Origin: Fulvivirga imtechensis AK7
GTDB lineage: Bacteria; Bacteroidota; Bacteroidia; Cytophagales; Cyclobacteriaceae
NCBI RefSeq assembly: GCF_000331535.1
Contig: NZ_AMZN01000012.1
Span: forward strand, 1-50,448
Direction: 5' to 3'
Length of the DNA: 50,448 nt
The notes under the pieces were generated by a model, which was not told the origin of the DNA, did not search any database, and saw only the letters and a list, made by a program, of their open reading frames with translations. The translations under genes were made by a program, and so were the position numbers. Positions 25,520 to 35,418 of the stretch are shown piece by piece. How positions within the stretch are numbered: the first letter of the stretch is position 1; each line of letters starts with the position of its first letter.

Positions 25520-27772
25520 TTAAAAGAAATAACTGATACTCCCTTTAAAGAAAAAAGGACTTCCGGGAGTAAAGTGTATCTCAGATACAGCAGTGGTTTC
25601 ATTATATAACCGTGATTCTGTGTCAAACTGGGCTTCTTTCCATTTGCGGTTTAGCAGGTTAACTACTGATATACCTATTTCGTACTTTGGTTGCCTATAG
25701 TTCACCACGGCATCGAGCAGGAAATAACCTTTAGCAACCACGCTATTATCTTCATTAGCAGGCCTGTCATCAAGATAGCGATATCTGAGACTACCGTTGA
25801 TCCCGTTTGCAAACCTGACGCTAAGCCCTCCGATACTCGTGAATGTAGGTGCCAACGGAATATAATTTGCACCCTCTGGCTCGTCTACAGCTTCGGGATC
25901 AGTATAGTTAATATCGGTGTCCAGGTATAACCATTTTAACAATTGATACCTGATCGACAGGTCAACACCTTTCCTTCTGGTTTTTCCTGATGGCTCTACA
26001 ATTCCCTCGTCACCTACATATACGAACTCCTGATCCAGGTGGAGCTGCCATAGCGCAATATTAACAGCTATGTTGGGAGCAGGCTTAAAAATACCTCCTA
26101 CATCCAGCCCATAGGCTTTGGGGAGTATGTCACGCCCCTCACGCGCCACAACCACACGGGTGTCATTCGAATGAAAACCAAGTCCTCCCTTGACAAATAG
26201 CGTAGCAGCAGGGGTTAGCCTGTAGTTAATACTCAATTTAGGGCTCACAGCGCCTTTACGTTCCGTTTGTCTTTCGTATGCTGTAGAAAGTGCATCCACA
26301 TAGCTGAACATGAAGTAGTCGTAGCGTAAGGAGGCATTTATAGCAAGATCAGCAGCAGGATGGAGCGTTTCACTGACATATCCATACAGGTTTACTTCAG
26401 AAATATCACCCCTTGCCAGGTCTTCAAGCACCTCTTTTCGGTTTAGGGTATGAGAGAGGCGGATGTCTTCTATATCATCAAACCGAAACCCCGCGCCTAC
26501 CTCAGATTTTATTTTTGCACCCTTCAACTGCCCCTCCTTTTCAAAGGTGCCGTTGTAGCCATAAATATACCTGTTCTCCGACTGGGTGATCTGATCACCG
26601 TGGACAGGGTCATTTAAGAAAAAAGTAAAATTGGATACCAATTTGAAGTCATACCTGGTGAAAAACATCTGATGAGAAAGAATAGCGTCATTTGGCAGAC
26701 TGCTTACATATTGTAAGTTAAGATTCGTTCTCCCGGTTTTTCCTCCCTCTGTGTCATCAATAGCTCCAAATCGGCCTATTTGACCACTGTTGATAGCTCG
26801 CTGGGGTATTTGCCCCGATGCGTCCCATTGGCTGCTGAAGTTAGAGGCAACGATCTTGAGCAAACGATCATTTCCTAAATAACCTGCATACTTTGCCATA
26901 AAATTTATCCTGGAAAAATTCTGATTGCTGTCAAAATAGCCATCGGTAAGGTTAATCTCTGATGCCAGATACAAATGTTCTCTATTGCCTGCAACCTGCC
27001 TGTTGAGTACATCCAGCATGGTCACTGCTCTCAGTGTACCGTACTGACCTCCCTCAACTTTGACCATGCTATTATCCAGCCTGGTCAAGGTTTGGAAGGC
27101 AGCGTAGCCTGCGGTATTAAAATTACCCTGTTCCGCATAGTAAGGGCCTTTATTAAAATTGACAGACTCAATCGTTTCAGGTATCAGAAAATGCAGATCC
27201 GAGTACCCCTGTCCATGAGCATGCGAGACCATATTCACAGGCAAGCCATCTACAGATAAAGCGATATCAGTACCATGATCGATATCAAAGCCGCGTAGGA
27301 AGATCTGTTCTGCTTTTCCCCCTCCGGCATGTTGAGCGATAAACAATCCCGGCACCAACCTTAAAACATCCTGTGACGATCCGGTAGGTCTGAGTTTGAT
27401 ATCATAAGCGGAGATCCTTTTCAAACTTCTGGCTTCTTCTGTGGTAACTACCACATCAGATAGTTCAATCTCACCAGGGGTCAGATGGAAATCAACGTTA
27501 TCAACAGGTTCACTGCCAACTTTAACATTTATTTGTAGACTCTCATATCCAATATGAGATGCTGTGATAGCATAATCCCCTGGTTTAAGTATTAATTTAA
27601 AACGGCCAAGCATATCGCTCGAAGTGCCTTGGCCATTATCTACAGTGATATTGGCTCCTGGTAAGGCTGTGTTGGTTTTTTCATAAATCACACCACTAAT
27701 TACTACCTGGCCTAATATCTCCGGGCAATAGCAGATCGCTATTATGAATAAAACTAGTGTTATTTTGTTCAT
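25520..27772 (-). CDS. TonB-dependent outer-membrane receptor
   Basis: This 750-residue receptor has a signal peptide, a carboxypeptidase-regulatory-like domain (about 22-105: VVISGVIYEKTNTALPGANI, DMLGRFKLILKPGDY) typical of Bacteroidota, a plug (about 115-240) and a 22-strand barrel ending in FKGSISYFF. The plug contains FLRGFDIDHGTDIALSVDG and the histidine-bearing MVSHAHGQGYSDLHF. It imports a substrate across the outer membrane using TonB energy. The gene lies 133 bp downstream of a histidine-rich exported protein on the same strand; both have clustered histidines, which suggests metal uptake. That is inference and the substrate is not proven. A hairpin lies in the gap between them. Confidence 0.93.
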   Translation of the reverse strand: MNKITLVLFIIAICYCPEILGQVVISGVIYEKTNTALPGANITVDNGQGTSSDMLGRFKLILKPGDYAITASHIGYESLQINVKVGSEPVDNVDFHLTPGEIELSDVVVTTEEARSLKRISAYDIKLRPTGSSQDVLRLVPGLFIAQHAGGGKAEQIFLRGFDIDHGTDIALSVDGLPVNMVSHAHGQGYSDLHFLIPETIESVNFNKGPYYAEQGNFNTAGYAAFQTLTRLDNSMVKVEGGQYGTLRAVTMLDVLNRQVAGNREHLYLASEINLTDGYFDSNQNFSRINFMAKYAGYLGNDRLLKIVASNFSSQWDASGQIPQRAINSGQIGRFGAIDDTEGGKTGRTNLNLQYVSSLPNDAILSHQMFFTRYDFKLVSNFTFFLNDPVHGDQITQSENRYIYGYNGTFEKEGQLKGAKIKSEVGAGFRFDDIEDIRLSHTLNRKEVLEDLARGDISEVNLYGYVSETLHPAADLAINASLRYDYFMFSYVDALSTAYERQTERKGAVSPKLSINYRLTPAATLFVKGGLGFHSNDTRVVVAREGRDILPKAYGLDVGGIFKPAPNIAVNIALWQLHLDQEFVYVGDEGIVEPSGKTRRKGVDLSIRYQLLKWLYLDTDINYTDPEAVDEPEGANYIPLAPTFTSIGGLSVRFANGINGSLRYRYLDDRPANEDNSVVAKGYFLLDAVVNYRQPKYEIGISVVNLLNRKWKEAQFDTESRLYNETTAVSEIHFTPGSPFFFKGSISYFF

Positions 27773-27797
27773 AAAAATATTTTAATATACTGACATT

Positions 27798-27816
27798 TCA
27801 GGCATAGGCTGCCTGA
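27798..27816. promoter_or_regulatory. Palindrome upstream of the TonB receptor gene
   Basis: TCAGGCATAGGCTGCCTGA has perfect 7-bp arms around five bases, 26 bp before the receptor ATG on the minus strand. It may be an operator (for example of a metal-responsive repressor) or an RNA hairpin that sets receptor level after the upstream gene. Confidence 0.35.
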
Positions 27817-27905
27817 GGTCTCCTTGCAGGTGACTTGTCAATGATTGAAAATGTAAAGTAATGACCAGCGCTGGTTGCGACTGATCTGTGGCGAAGAAGG
27901 GGCTA

Positions 27906-28265
27906 TTAGTTAGGAGGAGGAGTTGGCGGTGACCGGCGGTGTACTTTTGCCAAATTTTGGTTCACCGAGATGATAATTTCATAATCAAGCGGACGTGTCA
28001 TGCTCAGGGTATTATTCTTTGGAAGAAAATTGATCAAGCATGTCACTTCAAACGGATTTAGTGTATCAGTATCTTCTGATCCTGTTTCTTTGAGCTGTCC
28101 CAATGTTTCACTGTGATCCTCTACATGATGAGCATGGTGGTGGTCGTGGTGGTGAATTATGTTAGGAATATGATGCAAAATATCGTGAGCAATAGTAAAA
28201 ATACCATAGCCCATGAATGTGCTAATGTAGAAAAAGAATAAAACTATAGTATAATATTTCTTCAA
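27906..28265 (-). CDS. Histidine-rich small exported protein
   Basis: The 119-residue protein has an N-terminal hydrophobic segment (YTIVLFFFYISTFMGYGIF) and then a dense histidine run, with 12 histidines between residues 27 and 51 (HHIPNIIHHHDHHHAHH). Such clusters bind Zn, Ni, Co or Cu. The rest has no recognised domain; one cysteine is in FEVTCLINFLP and the C-terminus is SPPTPPPN. The start codon is TTG, since no in-frame ATG precedes the signal. It is directly upstream of the TonB receptor on the same strand, so it may be a metal chaperone or sensor for that receptor. The role is inferred from composition and position. Confidence 0.7.
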   Translation of the reverse strand: MKKYYTIVLFFFYISTFMGYGIFTIAHDILHHIPNIIHHHDHHHAHHVEDHSETLGQLKETGSEDTDTLNPFEVTCLINFLPKNNTLSMTRPLDYEIIISVNQNLAKVHRRSPPTPPPN

Positions 28266-28530
28266 GTCAGCTTTAAGGATTTCGGCAGTGTTTAGTTTGC
28301 AATTTTATTAAAAAGCGTCATCTGCGTAAAGGTGTTTTTTCTAAACGGTATTCTTTTACAACTGAGCCATCAATTTGTGCTCCTGATCAAATTTTTAGTA
28401 AATTGATTATTGATCGGTATCTGAAGAACATGAAGCCATTGTATTTTTCAACCCCTGGCAATGATTTTAAATTAAAAAATATCGTTTAAAGCCGTATTTT
28501 AATAACTTTACTATCCGGCCATTTTTTGAA

Positions 28531-31500
28531 ATGAATATGAATAAGCACTTTTACTTACTTTCAATCTTATTTTTGAGCCTTATTTCAGGCTTCTCCCTGG
28601 CACAGGATGAACAGGGCGATCCACTTCAGAAGGCTTATGCCAAAGCCAACGAAAAATTTGATAAGCAAGATTTTCGCAGTGCCGTACTCGATTATTCTCA
28701 GTTGATCAATTCCAAGTTTAGCAACACTGAGGTGTATGTCAAAAGAGGCATCTCCTATTATCACCTGAAGGAGTATGACAAAGCAAAGTCCGATTTTGAC
28801 AATGCTGTAAAAGCCCGGATAGACTCCCCTGAGCTATATGGCTACAGAGGGCTTGTGAAATATGAGCAAAAGGACTACCAGGGGGCGGCGGGCGACCTGG
28901 AGAAGGCTGTGGGTTCCGGTTTCAAGGATGCCGAAGCGCTATTCAATTTAGGGAATGCCAAATTCAGGCTGGAGAGCTATCAGGACGCCATAAAATACTA
29001 TGATCAGGCCGAGTCAGCAGGGAGAAAAGATGCTACGCTGTTTAATAATCGAGGTAAAGCAAAATTCATTTTAAAGAACTATAGTGGAGCTGTCGAAGAT
29101 TACAGCAAGGCGCTGGCAGCAGATAGTAAATACGACAAAGCCCTGGAAAACCGGGCAGAGGCCTACTATGAGTTGAAGAAATGGAGTGAAGCAGGCGCTG
29201 ATTATGACCAGTTGATCAAATCAGGAAAGGTTACGGATGAAAATTTTGCCCGAAAGGGTATTGCCTTGTACCAGCAGGAGAAATATGATGAGGCAACCAA
29301 AGATCTGGAAAGTGCGATCCAGCGCGGCAGTAAGATCCCTGAGCTGACCTACTATCTGGGTAATATTTATTTTGCCAAAGAAGATTATAAAAAGGCCGGT
29401 CAGTATTATGAACAGGCACAGCGAGCTAATGTAGCGGTTGATGATCTGACGACAAAATTAGGAATGACCTATTTCCTTAGTAAGAACTACGCTGCTGCTG
29501 AAACCACTTTTTCCAATGCTCTGAACGCAGGGAACAATGACCTGAATAACTATCTCTACCGAGGGCTGGCACGCTATGAGCTTAAAAATGAGGAAGGGGC
29601 CCTGCAGGACCTGAAGCACGCTGTGGAAAAGGGCGCGAAAGATTATAATGCCTACTTCTACCTTGGCAACCTGCAATTCAAAAAAGAGGAATATCATTTG
29701 GCGGAGGCCAACTACGATAAAGCCATAGCCATTGAAGCAACAGATCCTGTGGTTTTCAATAACCGGGGGAAAGCCAGATCTTACCTGGATAAATATCAGG
29801 AAGCCATCGCTGACTACGATAAGGCGCTATCACTGAAATCTGACTATGACAAGGCGCTCGAGAATCGTGCGGAGGCAAATTTTAAGCTTGAAAAATGGGA
29901 CGCAGCCATTGCAGACTATGCTCAGTTGATCAGTTCCGGTAAGGTTACGGATGAAAATTTTGCCCGAAAAGGTATAGCCTTGTACAGGTTGGAGAAATAT
30001 GATGAGGCCATCAAAGATATGGAAAGTGCCATACAGCGTGGCAGTAAGATTGGTGAATTGCCCTATTATCTGGGTAATGTCTACTTCATAAAAAACGACT
30101 ATAAAAAAGCAGCGCAGTATTATGAGCAGGCCCAACGTGCCAATGTGGAAGCGCAGGACCTGACCACCAAACTGGGGAAAGCCTATTTTCTGAGTAAGAA
30201 TTATGCTGCTGCTGAAACCACCCTTTCCGAGGCGCTGAATAAAGGCAACAATGCCACTGAAAACTATTTATACCGGGGATTGGCACGCTATGAACTGAAG
30301 AATGAAGAGGGCGCTTTGCCTGATCTCAAACAAGCCATCGATAAGGGTACAAAGGATTATAACGCATTCTTCTATTTAGGTAATCTTCAGTTTAAAAAGG
30401 AAGAATATAACCTGGCAGAAGCCAATTATGACAAGGCCATAGCTATACAGGCTACTGATGCGGTGATTTTTAATAACCGGGGGAAGGCCAGATTCTATCT
30501 TGGGAAGCATGCCGAAGCGGTGAAGGATTTTGACCAGGCCCTTGCCCTCCAAACTGATTATGGCAAAGCAGTGGAAAACAGAGCTGCTGCAAAATATGCT
30601 ATGAAAGACTGGGCGGGAGCAATAGCCGACTATGAAACCATTCAGAAATCAGGTAGCTCAGATCCCGAAGTTTATGAAAAGTTAGGTCTTGCTCGCTTTA
30701 ACAGTGGCAATTTTGAAGGAGCTGTAAAAGACCTGCGATCAGCTATGCAGCGCGGAGCTACCAATGAAGAACTGAATTTGAAACTGGGAACGGCTTTGTA
30801 TAAAACGGGTAATGCTAAGGAGGCTTATACCTACCTGGTAAAGGCAGCCGAAGCAGGTCAGGCCACACCTCAGGTATATGAAATGTTGGGTATAGCGGCT
30901 TACGAGAGTAAAAATAATGCCAAAGCAGAGGAATATATAACCCAGGCACTAAACGGGGGCGTTCAAAACAATGACCTCTATCGCTACCGCGGTCACGCCA
31001 GATATACTTCCAACAATGTTGACGGAGCATTTGAAGATTTCGAAAAAGCCCTGTCTCTGGGAGTTGCAGACTACGATACTTACAAATCCCTTGGAGATAT
31101 CTATTATTCGAAGAATGAGATGCAAAAGGCAGTTGGCGCTTATGATAAAGCCATCAGTTTAAAGGCTGATGATCATGTGGTGCTCAATAACAGGGGAAAA
31201 GCCAAGCTCGTAATGAAGAATTACCAGGGTGCGGTTGCAGATTTTGACAAAGCAATAGCTCTGAAAGGGGATTATGGGAGGGCTTTGCTTAACAGGGGCG
31301 CTGCACGCTTTGAATTAAAGGATTATACTGGCGCCATCTCCGATCTTGAAAAGGCAAAAGAGGCCTCAGGGCAAAGCAAAGAGGTGGTAAAAATGCTGGC
31401 TTTGGCCTATTATGAAACGGGGAATAAGCAGGAGGCCAGGACCTATCTTGAAAAGGCGGTCAAGGAAGGGGTAAAGGAGCCAAAAATTTATGTTTATAGC

Positions 31501-33453
31501 GGCTTGTTAAGCTTTGAAGATAAAGATTACAAAAAAACGGCTGAATATCTGGATAAAGCGGAAGAGTTGGGAGAAAAATCTGCAGAAATATATGAGAAGA
31601 GAGGCCTGGCAAGGTTCAACCTGAAGGATTACCGTGGCGCTGTTGCCGACCTCACCCAGGCACAATTAGGAGGTATCGATAATGCCGGGCTTTATGCCAA
31701 CATGGGTATCTCCCAATACGAACTAAAGAGCTATGAAGATGCAGCAGTCAATCTGCAAAAAGCCGTGGCCAAAGGATCTAAAGACAAGCAGGTCTTGTAC
31801 CATCTTGGAAATGCCCAGTTCCGTCTTGAGCAGTATGATCAGGCTATTAAAAGCTATGACCAGGCCATTACGCTGGGCGCTAATGACGAAATTATCTATA
31901 ACAATCGTGGTAAAGCCAAAATGATCAACAAGCAACTGGTTCAGGCCATTATTGACTTTGATAAAGCGCTTCAGATCAAGCCTGATTACAATATTGCTTT
32001 GCTCAACAGAGGAACAGCCAAATACTTGTCTGAGGATTATAAAGGGGCTATCACAGATCTCAACAAGATCATAGATGCCGGCCAGGGAGGAATGCATGAG
32101 TACCTGTACCTGGGCGTGTCAAAATTTCAGACCAAAGATCATCAGGGAGCAGTGGCAGCCCTTGAAAAAGCCAGAGCACTTGGTGTGAACGACAAGTTGC
32201 TTTACTATGGGCTTGGAAATGCCCTTTATTACCAGGGAAAATATGAAGATGCTTTACCATACCTGGATAAAGCTATTCAAATGGGCGTGGAAGGCATTGA
32301 AACATACACTAATCGTGGTATGGCAGGCTACCAACTCGAAAAATATCAAATGGCTGCTGCCGATCTTAAAAAAGCAGTGGAATTGGGTGCCAGCGAAGCA
32401 GAGGTATACCATAACCTGGGGCATGCACTTTATGAAATAAATGATTTCGAAGGTGCTGTTTCGGCACTGAATAAAGCTGTTGATGCAAAAAATAACTACG
32501 GATCAGCGCACTTTCACCGCGGAAACGCAAAGTTCAGACTTAAGAACTATGAAAGCGCTATCAATGACTATGATGTAGCCATAAAAAACGGGGTGAGCAA
32601 TCCTATCGTTTTCAATAATAGGGGTAAAGCCTATCAGTTGCTTGATAAATTTGATGAGGCTGTTGCCAGTTATACAGACGCTATCAGGAATGATGGCAGT
32701 TATGCGCGTGCTTATGAAAACCGGGGAAAAACCTATTTTGCCATGCAGAAGTATGGAGAAGCCGCCAAAGATCTATCAAAGTATGAGAAGCTGGAAGAAA
32801 AGCCGGATGGAGAAGTGATCATTTACCTGGCGGAGTCTTATTATTACCTGGGCGACTATATCAGAGCGCTATCTTATTTTGATAAGACGATAGAAGCAGG
32901 CAATAAAAGCGGTGATACCTATTACCACAGGGCGCGAGCGCTGATAGAAACACAGGATTACGAAGGAGCCCTGAGAGATATTCAAAACGCGATGAATGCC
33001 GGAAAAAAGGATGCAAGTGTTTATATGGACAGGGCACGCGCCAATCTCTTCATAGGTAATACACGCGCGGCAGCCAACGACCTTGATGAAGTAATAAAAA
33101 AAGAGCCCGATAATGCAAATGCCTACTATAACCGGGCTTATCTAAGGGAGGAAAATGAGGACTACGAGGGGGCTATTACCGACTACAATAAAGTAATTCA
33201 GCTCACACCGGAAGATGCCAGCGCTTATTTCCATCTGGCCAACGCCAAGGTGTCATCAGGCAACGTAGGGGGGGCATTGGAGGCTATCAACAAAGCCATA
33301 GAGCTAAAGACATCGGAAGCATCATATCATAAAGTGAAGGGTAATATTCACTATCAGCTTGAGGAAACCGATAAAGCGTGCGAAAGCTGGAAGAAAGCCC
33401 TGGAACTAGGCGATGCCAAGGCCTCTTATTTTATTAAACAATATTGTAAATAG
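28531..33453 (+). CDS. Giant exported tetratricopeptide-repeat protein
   Basis: This 1640-residue protein has a signal peptide (MNMNKHFYLLSILFLSLISG, ending at LAQ) and is TPR from about residue 30 to the end. If the marker position NNRGKA is followed in 34-residue steps from Tyr36 to His1600, the register never breaks, which gives 47 consecutive repeats. TPR arrays form right-handed superhelices that bind proteins. The region 29044-33327 also has a higher-order period of exactly 714 bp (238 residues, 7 TPRs), described in its own entry. The mature protein is probably periplasmic or surface-exposed scaffolding. No catalytic domain is visible. The gene stands alone, with no clear promoter box or terminator. 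Confidence 0.93.
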   Translation: MNMNKHFYLLSILFLSLISGFSLAQDEQGDPLQKAYAKANEKFDKQDFRSAVLDYSQLINSKFSNTEVYVKRGISYYHLKEYDKAKSDFDNAVKARIDSPELYGYRGLVKYEQKDYQGAAGDLEKAVGSGFKDAEALFNLGNAKFRLESYQDAIKYYDQAESAGRKDATLFNNRGKAKFILKNYSGAVEDYSKALAADSKYDKALENRAEAYYELKKWSEAGADYDQLIKSGKVTDENFARKGIALYQQEKYDEATKDLESAIQRGSKIPELTYYLGNIYFAKEDYKKAGQYYEQAQRANVAVDDLTTKLGMTYFLSKNYAAAETTFSNALNAGNNDLNNYLYRGLARYELKNEEGALQDLKHAVEKGAKDYNAYFYLGNLQFKKEEYHLAEANYDKAIAIEATDPVVFNNRGKARSYLDKYQEAIADYDKALSLKSDYDKALENRAEANFKLEKWDAAIADYAQLISSGKVTDENFARKGIALYRLEKYDEAIKDMESAIQRGSKIGELPYYLGNVYFIKNDYKKAAQYYEQAQRANVEAQDLTTKLGKAYFLSKNYAAAETTLSEALNKGNNATENYLYRGLARYELKNEEGALPDLKQAIDKGTKDYNAFFYLGNLQFKKEEYNLAEANYDKAIAIQATDAVIFNNRGKARFYLGKHAEAVKDFDQALALQTDYGKAVENRAAAKYAMKDWAGAIADYETIQKSGSSDPEVYEKLGLARFNSGNFEGAVKDLRSAMQRGATNEELNLKLGTALYKTGNAKEAYTYLVKAAEAGQATPQVYEMLGIAAYESKNNAKAEEYITQALNGGVQNNDLYRYRGHARYTSNNVDGAFEDFEKALSLGVADYDTYKSLGDIYYSKNEMQKAVGAYDKAISLKADDHVVLNNRGKAKLVMKNYQGAVADFDKAIALKGDYGRALLNRGAARFELKDYTGAISDLEKAKEASGQSKEVVKMLALAYYETGNKQEARTYLEKAVKEGVKEPKIYVYSGLLSFEDKDYKKTAEYLDKAEELGEKSAEIYEKRGLARFNLKDYRGAVADLTQAQLGGIDNAGLYANMGISQYELKSYEDAAVNLQKAVAKGSKDKQVLYHLGNAQFRLEQYDQAIKSYDQAITLGANDEIIYNNRGKAKMINKQLVQAIIDFDKALQIKPDYNIALLNRGTAKYLSEDYKGAITDLNKIIDAGQGGMHEYLYLGVSKFQTKDHQGAVAALEKARALGVNDKLLYYGLGNALYYQGKYEDALPYLDKAIQMGVEGIETYTNRGMAGYQLEKYQMAAADLKKAVELGASEAEVYHNLGHALYEINDFEGAVSALNKAVDAKNNYGSAHFHRGNAKFRLKNYESAINDYDVAIKNGVSNPIVFNNRGKAYQLLDKFDEAVASYTDAIRNDGSYARAYENRGKTYFAMQKYGEAAKDLSKYEKLEEKPDGEVIIYLAESYYYLGDYIRALSYFDKTIEAGNKSGDTYYHRARALIETQDYEGALRDIQNAMNAGKKDASVYMDRARANLFIGNTRAAANDLDEVIKKEPDNANAYYNRAYLREENEDYEGAITDYNKVIQLTPEDASAYFHLANAKVSSGNVGGALEAINKAIELKTSEASYHKVKGNIHYQLEETDKACESWKKALELGDAKASYFIKQYCK
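29044..33327 (+). repeat. Super-repeat of 714 bp (7 TPRs) inside the giant TPR gene
   Basis: The marker NNRGKA (or NN-like) codons begin at 29044, 29758, 30472, 31186, 31900 and 32614, each exactly 714 bp after the last. A second marker 90 bp downstream (DKALENRAEA and its variants) begins at 29134, 29848, 30562, 31276, 31990 and 32704. Units one and two are the most alike at protein level (for example GKVTDENFARKGIALY is identical in both). Confidence 0.9.
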
Positions 33454-33822
33454 GGCACGCCATGAAAGGGATATTAAGTTGCCTTTAAATTTTGTAACTT
33501 GTTAATGCCAGAATTTTTGCAATCAATAATGTTGTGAAAGGTTAATTGGTGTTACTAAATTTCACTGGCATCAATTGGGGAGCATGTAATATTTGATCTA
33601 TGATTGGAATAAGTGGAGTGAATTTGTATGAATTCCTTTTTTCTGGTACAGATCTTTTCTCGGCTGTTAAGAATAAAAAATCCAATGATGGAACCATAAT
33701 TTACAAACGACCTTCACTGCTGTAGTTTTCATTACAGGAGTAACTCCCAACTTCACATCCATTTTTATTGCACTGCTTTTGTCCGTTATTTCATGTCACA
33801 GTTACAACAAAATGAAAAGAGC
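33454..33822. other. Intergenic stretch without a supported gene
   Basis: Apart from an inverted pair ATGCCAG/CTGGCAT about 60 bp apart (near 33507 and 33570) and AT-rich sequence, nothing is clear. A 41-codon frame (33601-33726) has no supporting feature. The promoter of the small lipoprotein is expected here. Confidence 0.4.
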
Positions 33823-33981
33823 ATGAAAAGATTAATTTTTGCGTTTGGAATAATAATTGGCGGGTTAGGCTTTACTGCCTGTGCTGATGAATCTGAAGAA
33901 ATCACACCAGATTTCCTCGATACTCACGAGCAGCTTGATACTGGGGAAGAAGATCCTCCTGTGATACCCCCGAGAGACTGA
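33823..33981 (+). CDS. Small lipoprotein
   Basis: From the ATG at 33823 the product has 52 residues, MKRLIFAFGIIIGGLGFTAC, with a lipobox cysteine at the end of the signal. The remaining 32 residues are very acidic and proline-rich (ADESEEITPDFLDTHEQLD, PPVIPPRD). I chose this start because the longer frame from 33793 adds ten hydrophilic residues before the signal. It is probably a lipid-anchored envelope peptide of unknown function. It precedes the membrane TPR gene by about 150 bp on the same strand, and the two may be linked. Confidence 0.6.
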   Translation: MKRLIFAFGIIIGGLGFTACADESEEITPDFLDTHEQLDTGEEDPPVIPPRD

Positions 33982-34133
33982 CATAAAGTGCATGGATAGA
34001 AGCCAATAATTATATTGAGTTCAATTATATCAATCAGGTGTAAGGAAAGGGTTTATATTGCAGAATTGAGGCTTCTGCTTTTTTGAATTATTACTGTATT
34101 TTGCTGACTGAAACCAGTAAATATAGTAAAAAA

Positions 34134-35417
34134 ATGAAATTTTTAATATCGTTTGCCTTATTGCTTTCTTTTGCAGCCAAAGCCTCGGATATAGATAGCT
34201 TAAAGCTTCTGGCCGAAAGCTCAAGAGAGGAAGTCAGGTTGGAGGCTCTTTACCAACTCAGCAAGCGATTGTATCCGACTGATCCCGGCCTTGCATATGA
34301 TTATGCCCTTCAGCAGAAGCAATTAGCCAGTCGTGTTGGCAATCAATTGTGGCTTGGTAAAGCATACGGAATTCTGGCTTATATCGATACAAAAGAGGGA
34401 GCTCTTGATAAGGCAGTTTCCAACTATGTGAATGCTATTGAAATATTCAAGGCGTTGAAAAAATATCTCCATCTGGCAGACAATTACTATAATCTGGGCG
34501 ATATATTCTTGCTGGCTGAAGACTATAACAACGCGCAGAAATATTTTGAGAAGGCTTACGAGCTATTTAGCAATGAAGGGGACGAAACCTATTTTTCCTG
34601 GATCAATTTGAACATAGGGAGATGTTTGGCAGCGAAGGGCAAACACAGCGAGGCTATCGAAAAATATAATAAGGCGATTTTACAAGCCAATGGCGATTCA
34701 TATATTTTAAATCTTGTTTATAACCGGATGGGAATATCTTATTATGAGGAGGGGAAATACGATCTTGCCAGGGACAACTATTTAAAATCAATTTCAATAG
34801 ACAATCTCACCGACAAAAAAAGAAAAGAGATAATTGCATTTAATAATATTGGTGAATCATACCTGGCCGAAGAAAAGTTCGACAAAGCTGCAGACCTTTT
34901 TAATCATTCCCTGGATTTAGTGCAACAGGTGCGGGACCCGGATTTTAAATTAAGAGGTATAACCCTTCTAAATTTTGGACAGTTGCATTTTGAAAGAAGT
35001 GAATATTCGAAAGCCAGTGAATATTTGAGATCAATTGCTCTTGATACCAAGAGTGATATTATTAACCGCGACCTGTTAAAGGCGCTAAAGTTGCTAAACA
35101 AAATACACAACATAGAAGCCGAAAAGAATCAATACCCTGACGGCAAGGAAATGTTGTTATATGAAAATCTCTATAATGAACAATTGACCCTGATAGATGA
35201 ATTGAATCACAAATTAATGTCATTGAATAATCAGTACATGCTTCAGGTAAATTATGAGGTCCCTCTTTTAAAGGGGCAGGTTGAAGAACTAGTGGCCGCT
35301 TTGAAGGAAAGCAGGGTGTATATGGCCATTGCCATTCTTGTTGCGATCCTGATCGCGATCCCTTTGTTCATACATTTAAGAAGAGCGTATTTGGTGAGGA
35401 AGGTATTGGCCGGATGA
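34134..35417 (+). CDS. TPR protein with signal peptide and C-terminal membrane helix
   Basis: From the ATG at 34134 the product has 427 residues. It has a signal peptide (MKFLISFALLLSFAAKASD), about seven TPR-like repeats (for example ADNYYNLGDIFLLAEDYNNAQ, NRMGISYYEEGKYDLARDNY, FNNIGESYLAEEKFDKAADL), a predicted coiled coil near 345-390 and a membrane helix near 397-416. A short basic tail (HLRRAYLVRKVLAG) would be cytosolic. The layout resembles Bacteroidota TPR sensor proteins, but here the usual kinase or LuxR-type output domain is missing. The neighbouring XRE gene ends one base away on the opposite strand, so the two could be functionally linked. Confidence 0.8.
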   Translation: MKFLISFALLLSFAAKASDIDSLKLLAESSREEVRLEALYQLSKRLYPTDPGLAYDYALQQKQLASRVGNQLWLGKAYGILAYIDTKEGALDKAVSNYVNAIEIFKALKKYLHLADNYYNLGDIFLLAEDYNNAQKYFEKAYELFSNEGDETYFSWINLNIGRCLAAKGKHSEAIEKYNKAILQANGDSYILNLVYNRMGISYYEEGKYDLARDNYLKSISIDNLTDKKRKEIIAFNNIGESYLAEEKFDKAADLFNHSLDLVQQVRDPDFKLRGITLLNFGQLHFERSEYSKASEYLRSIALDTKSDIINRDLLKALKLLNKIHNIEAEKNQYPDGKEMLLYENLYNEQLTLIDELNHKLMSLNNQYMLQVNYEVPLLKGQVEELVAALKESRVYMAIAILVAILIAIPLFIHLRRAYLVRKVLAG

Positions 35418-35418
35418 G

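Noticed and set aside
33601-33726. 41-codon frame between the giant TPR gene and the small lipoprotein
   Set aside because: It is open by chance length in AT-rich DNA, with no signal peptide, motif or visible promoter.
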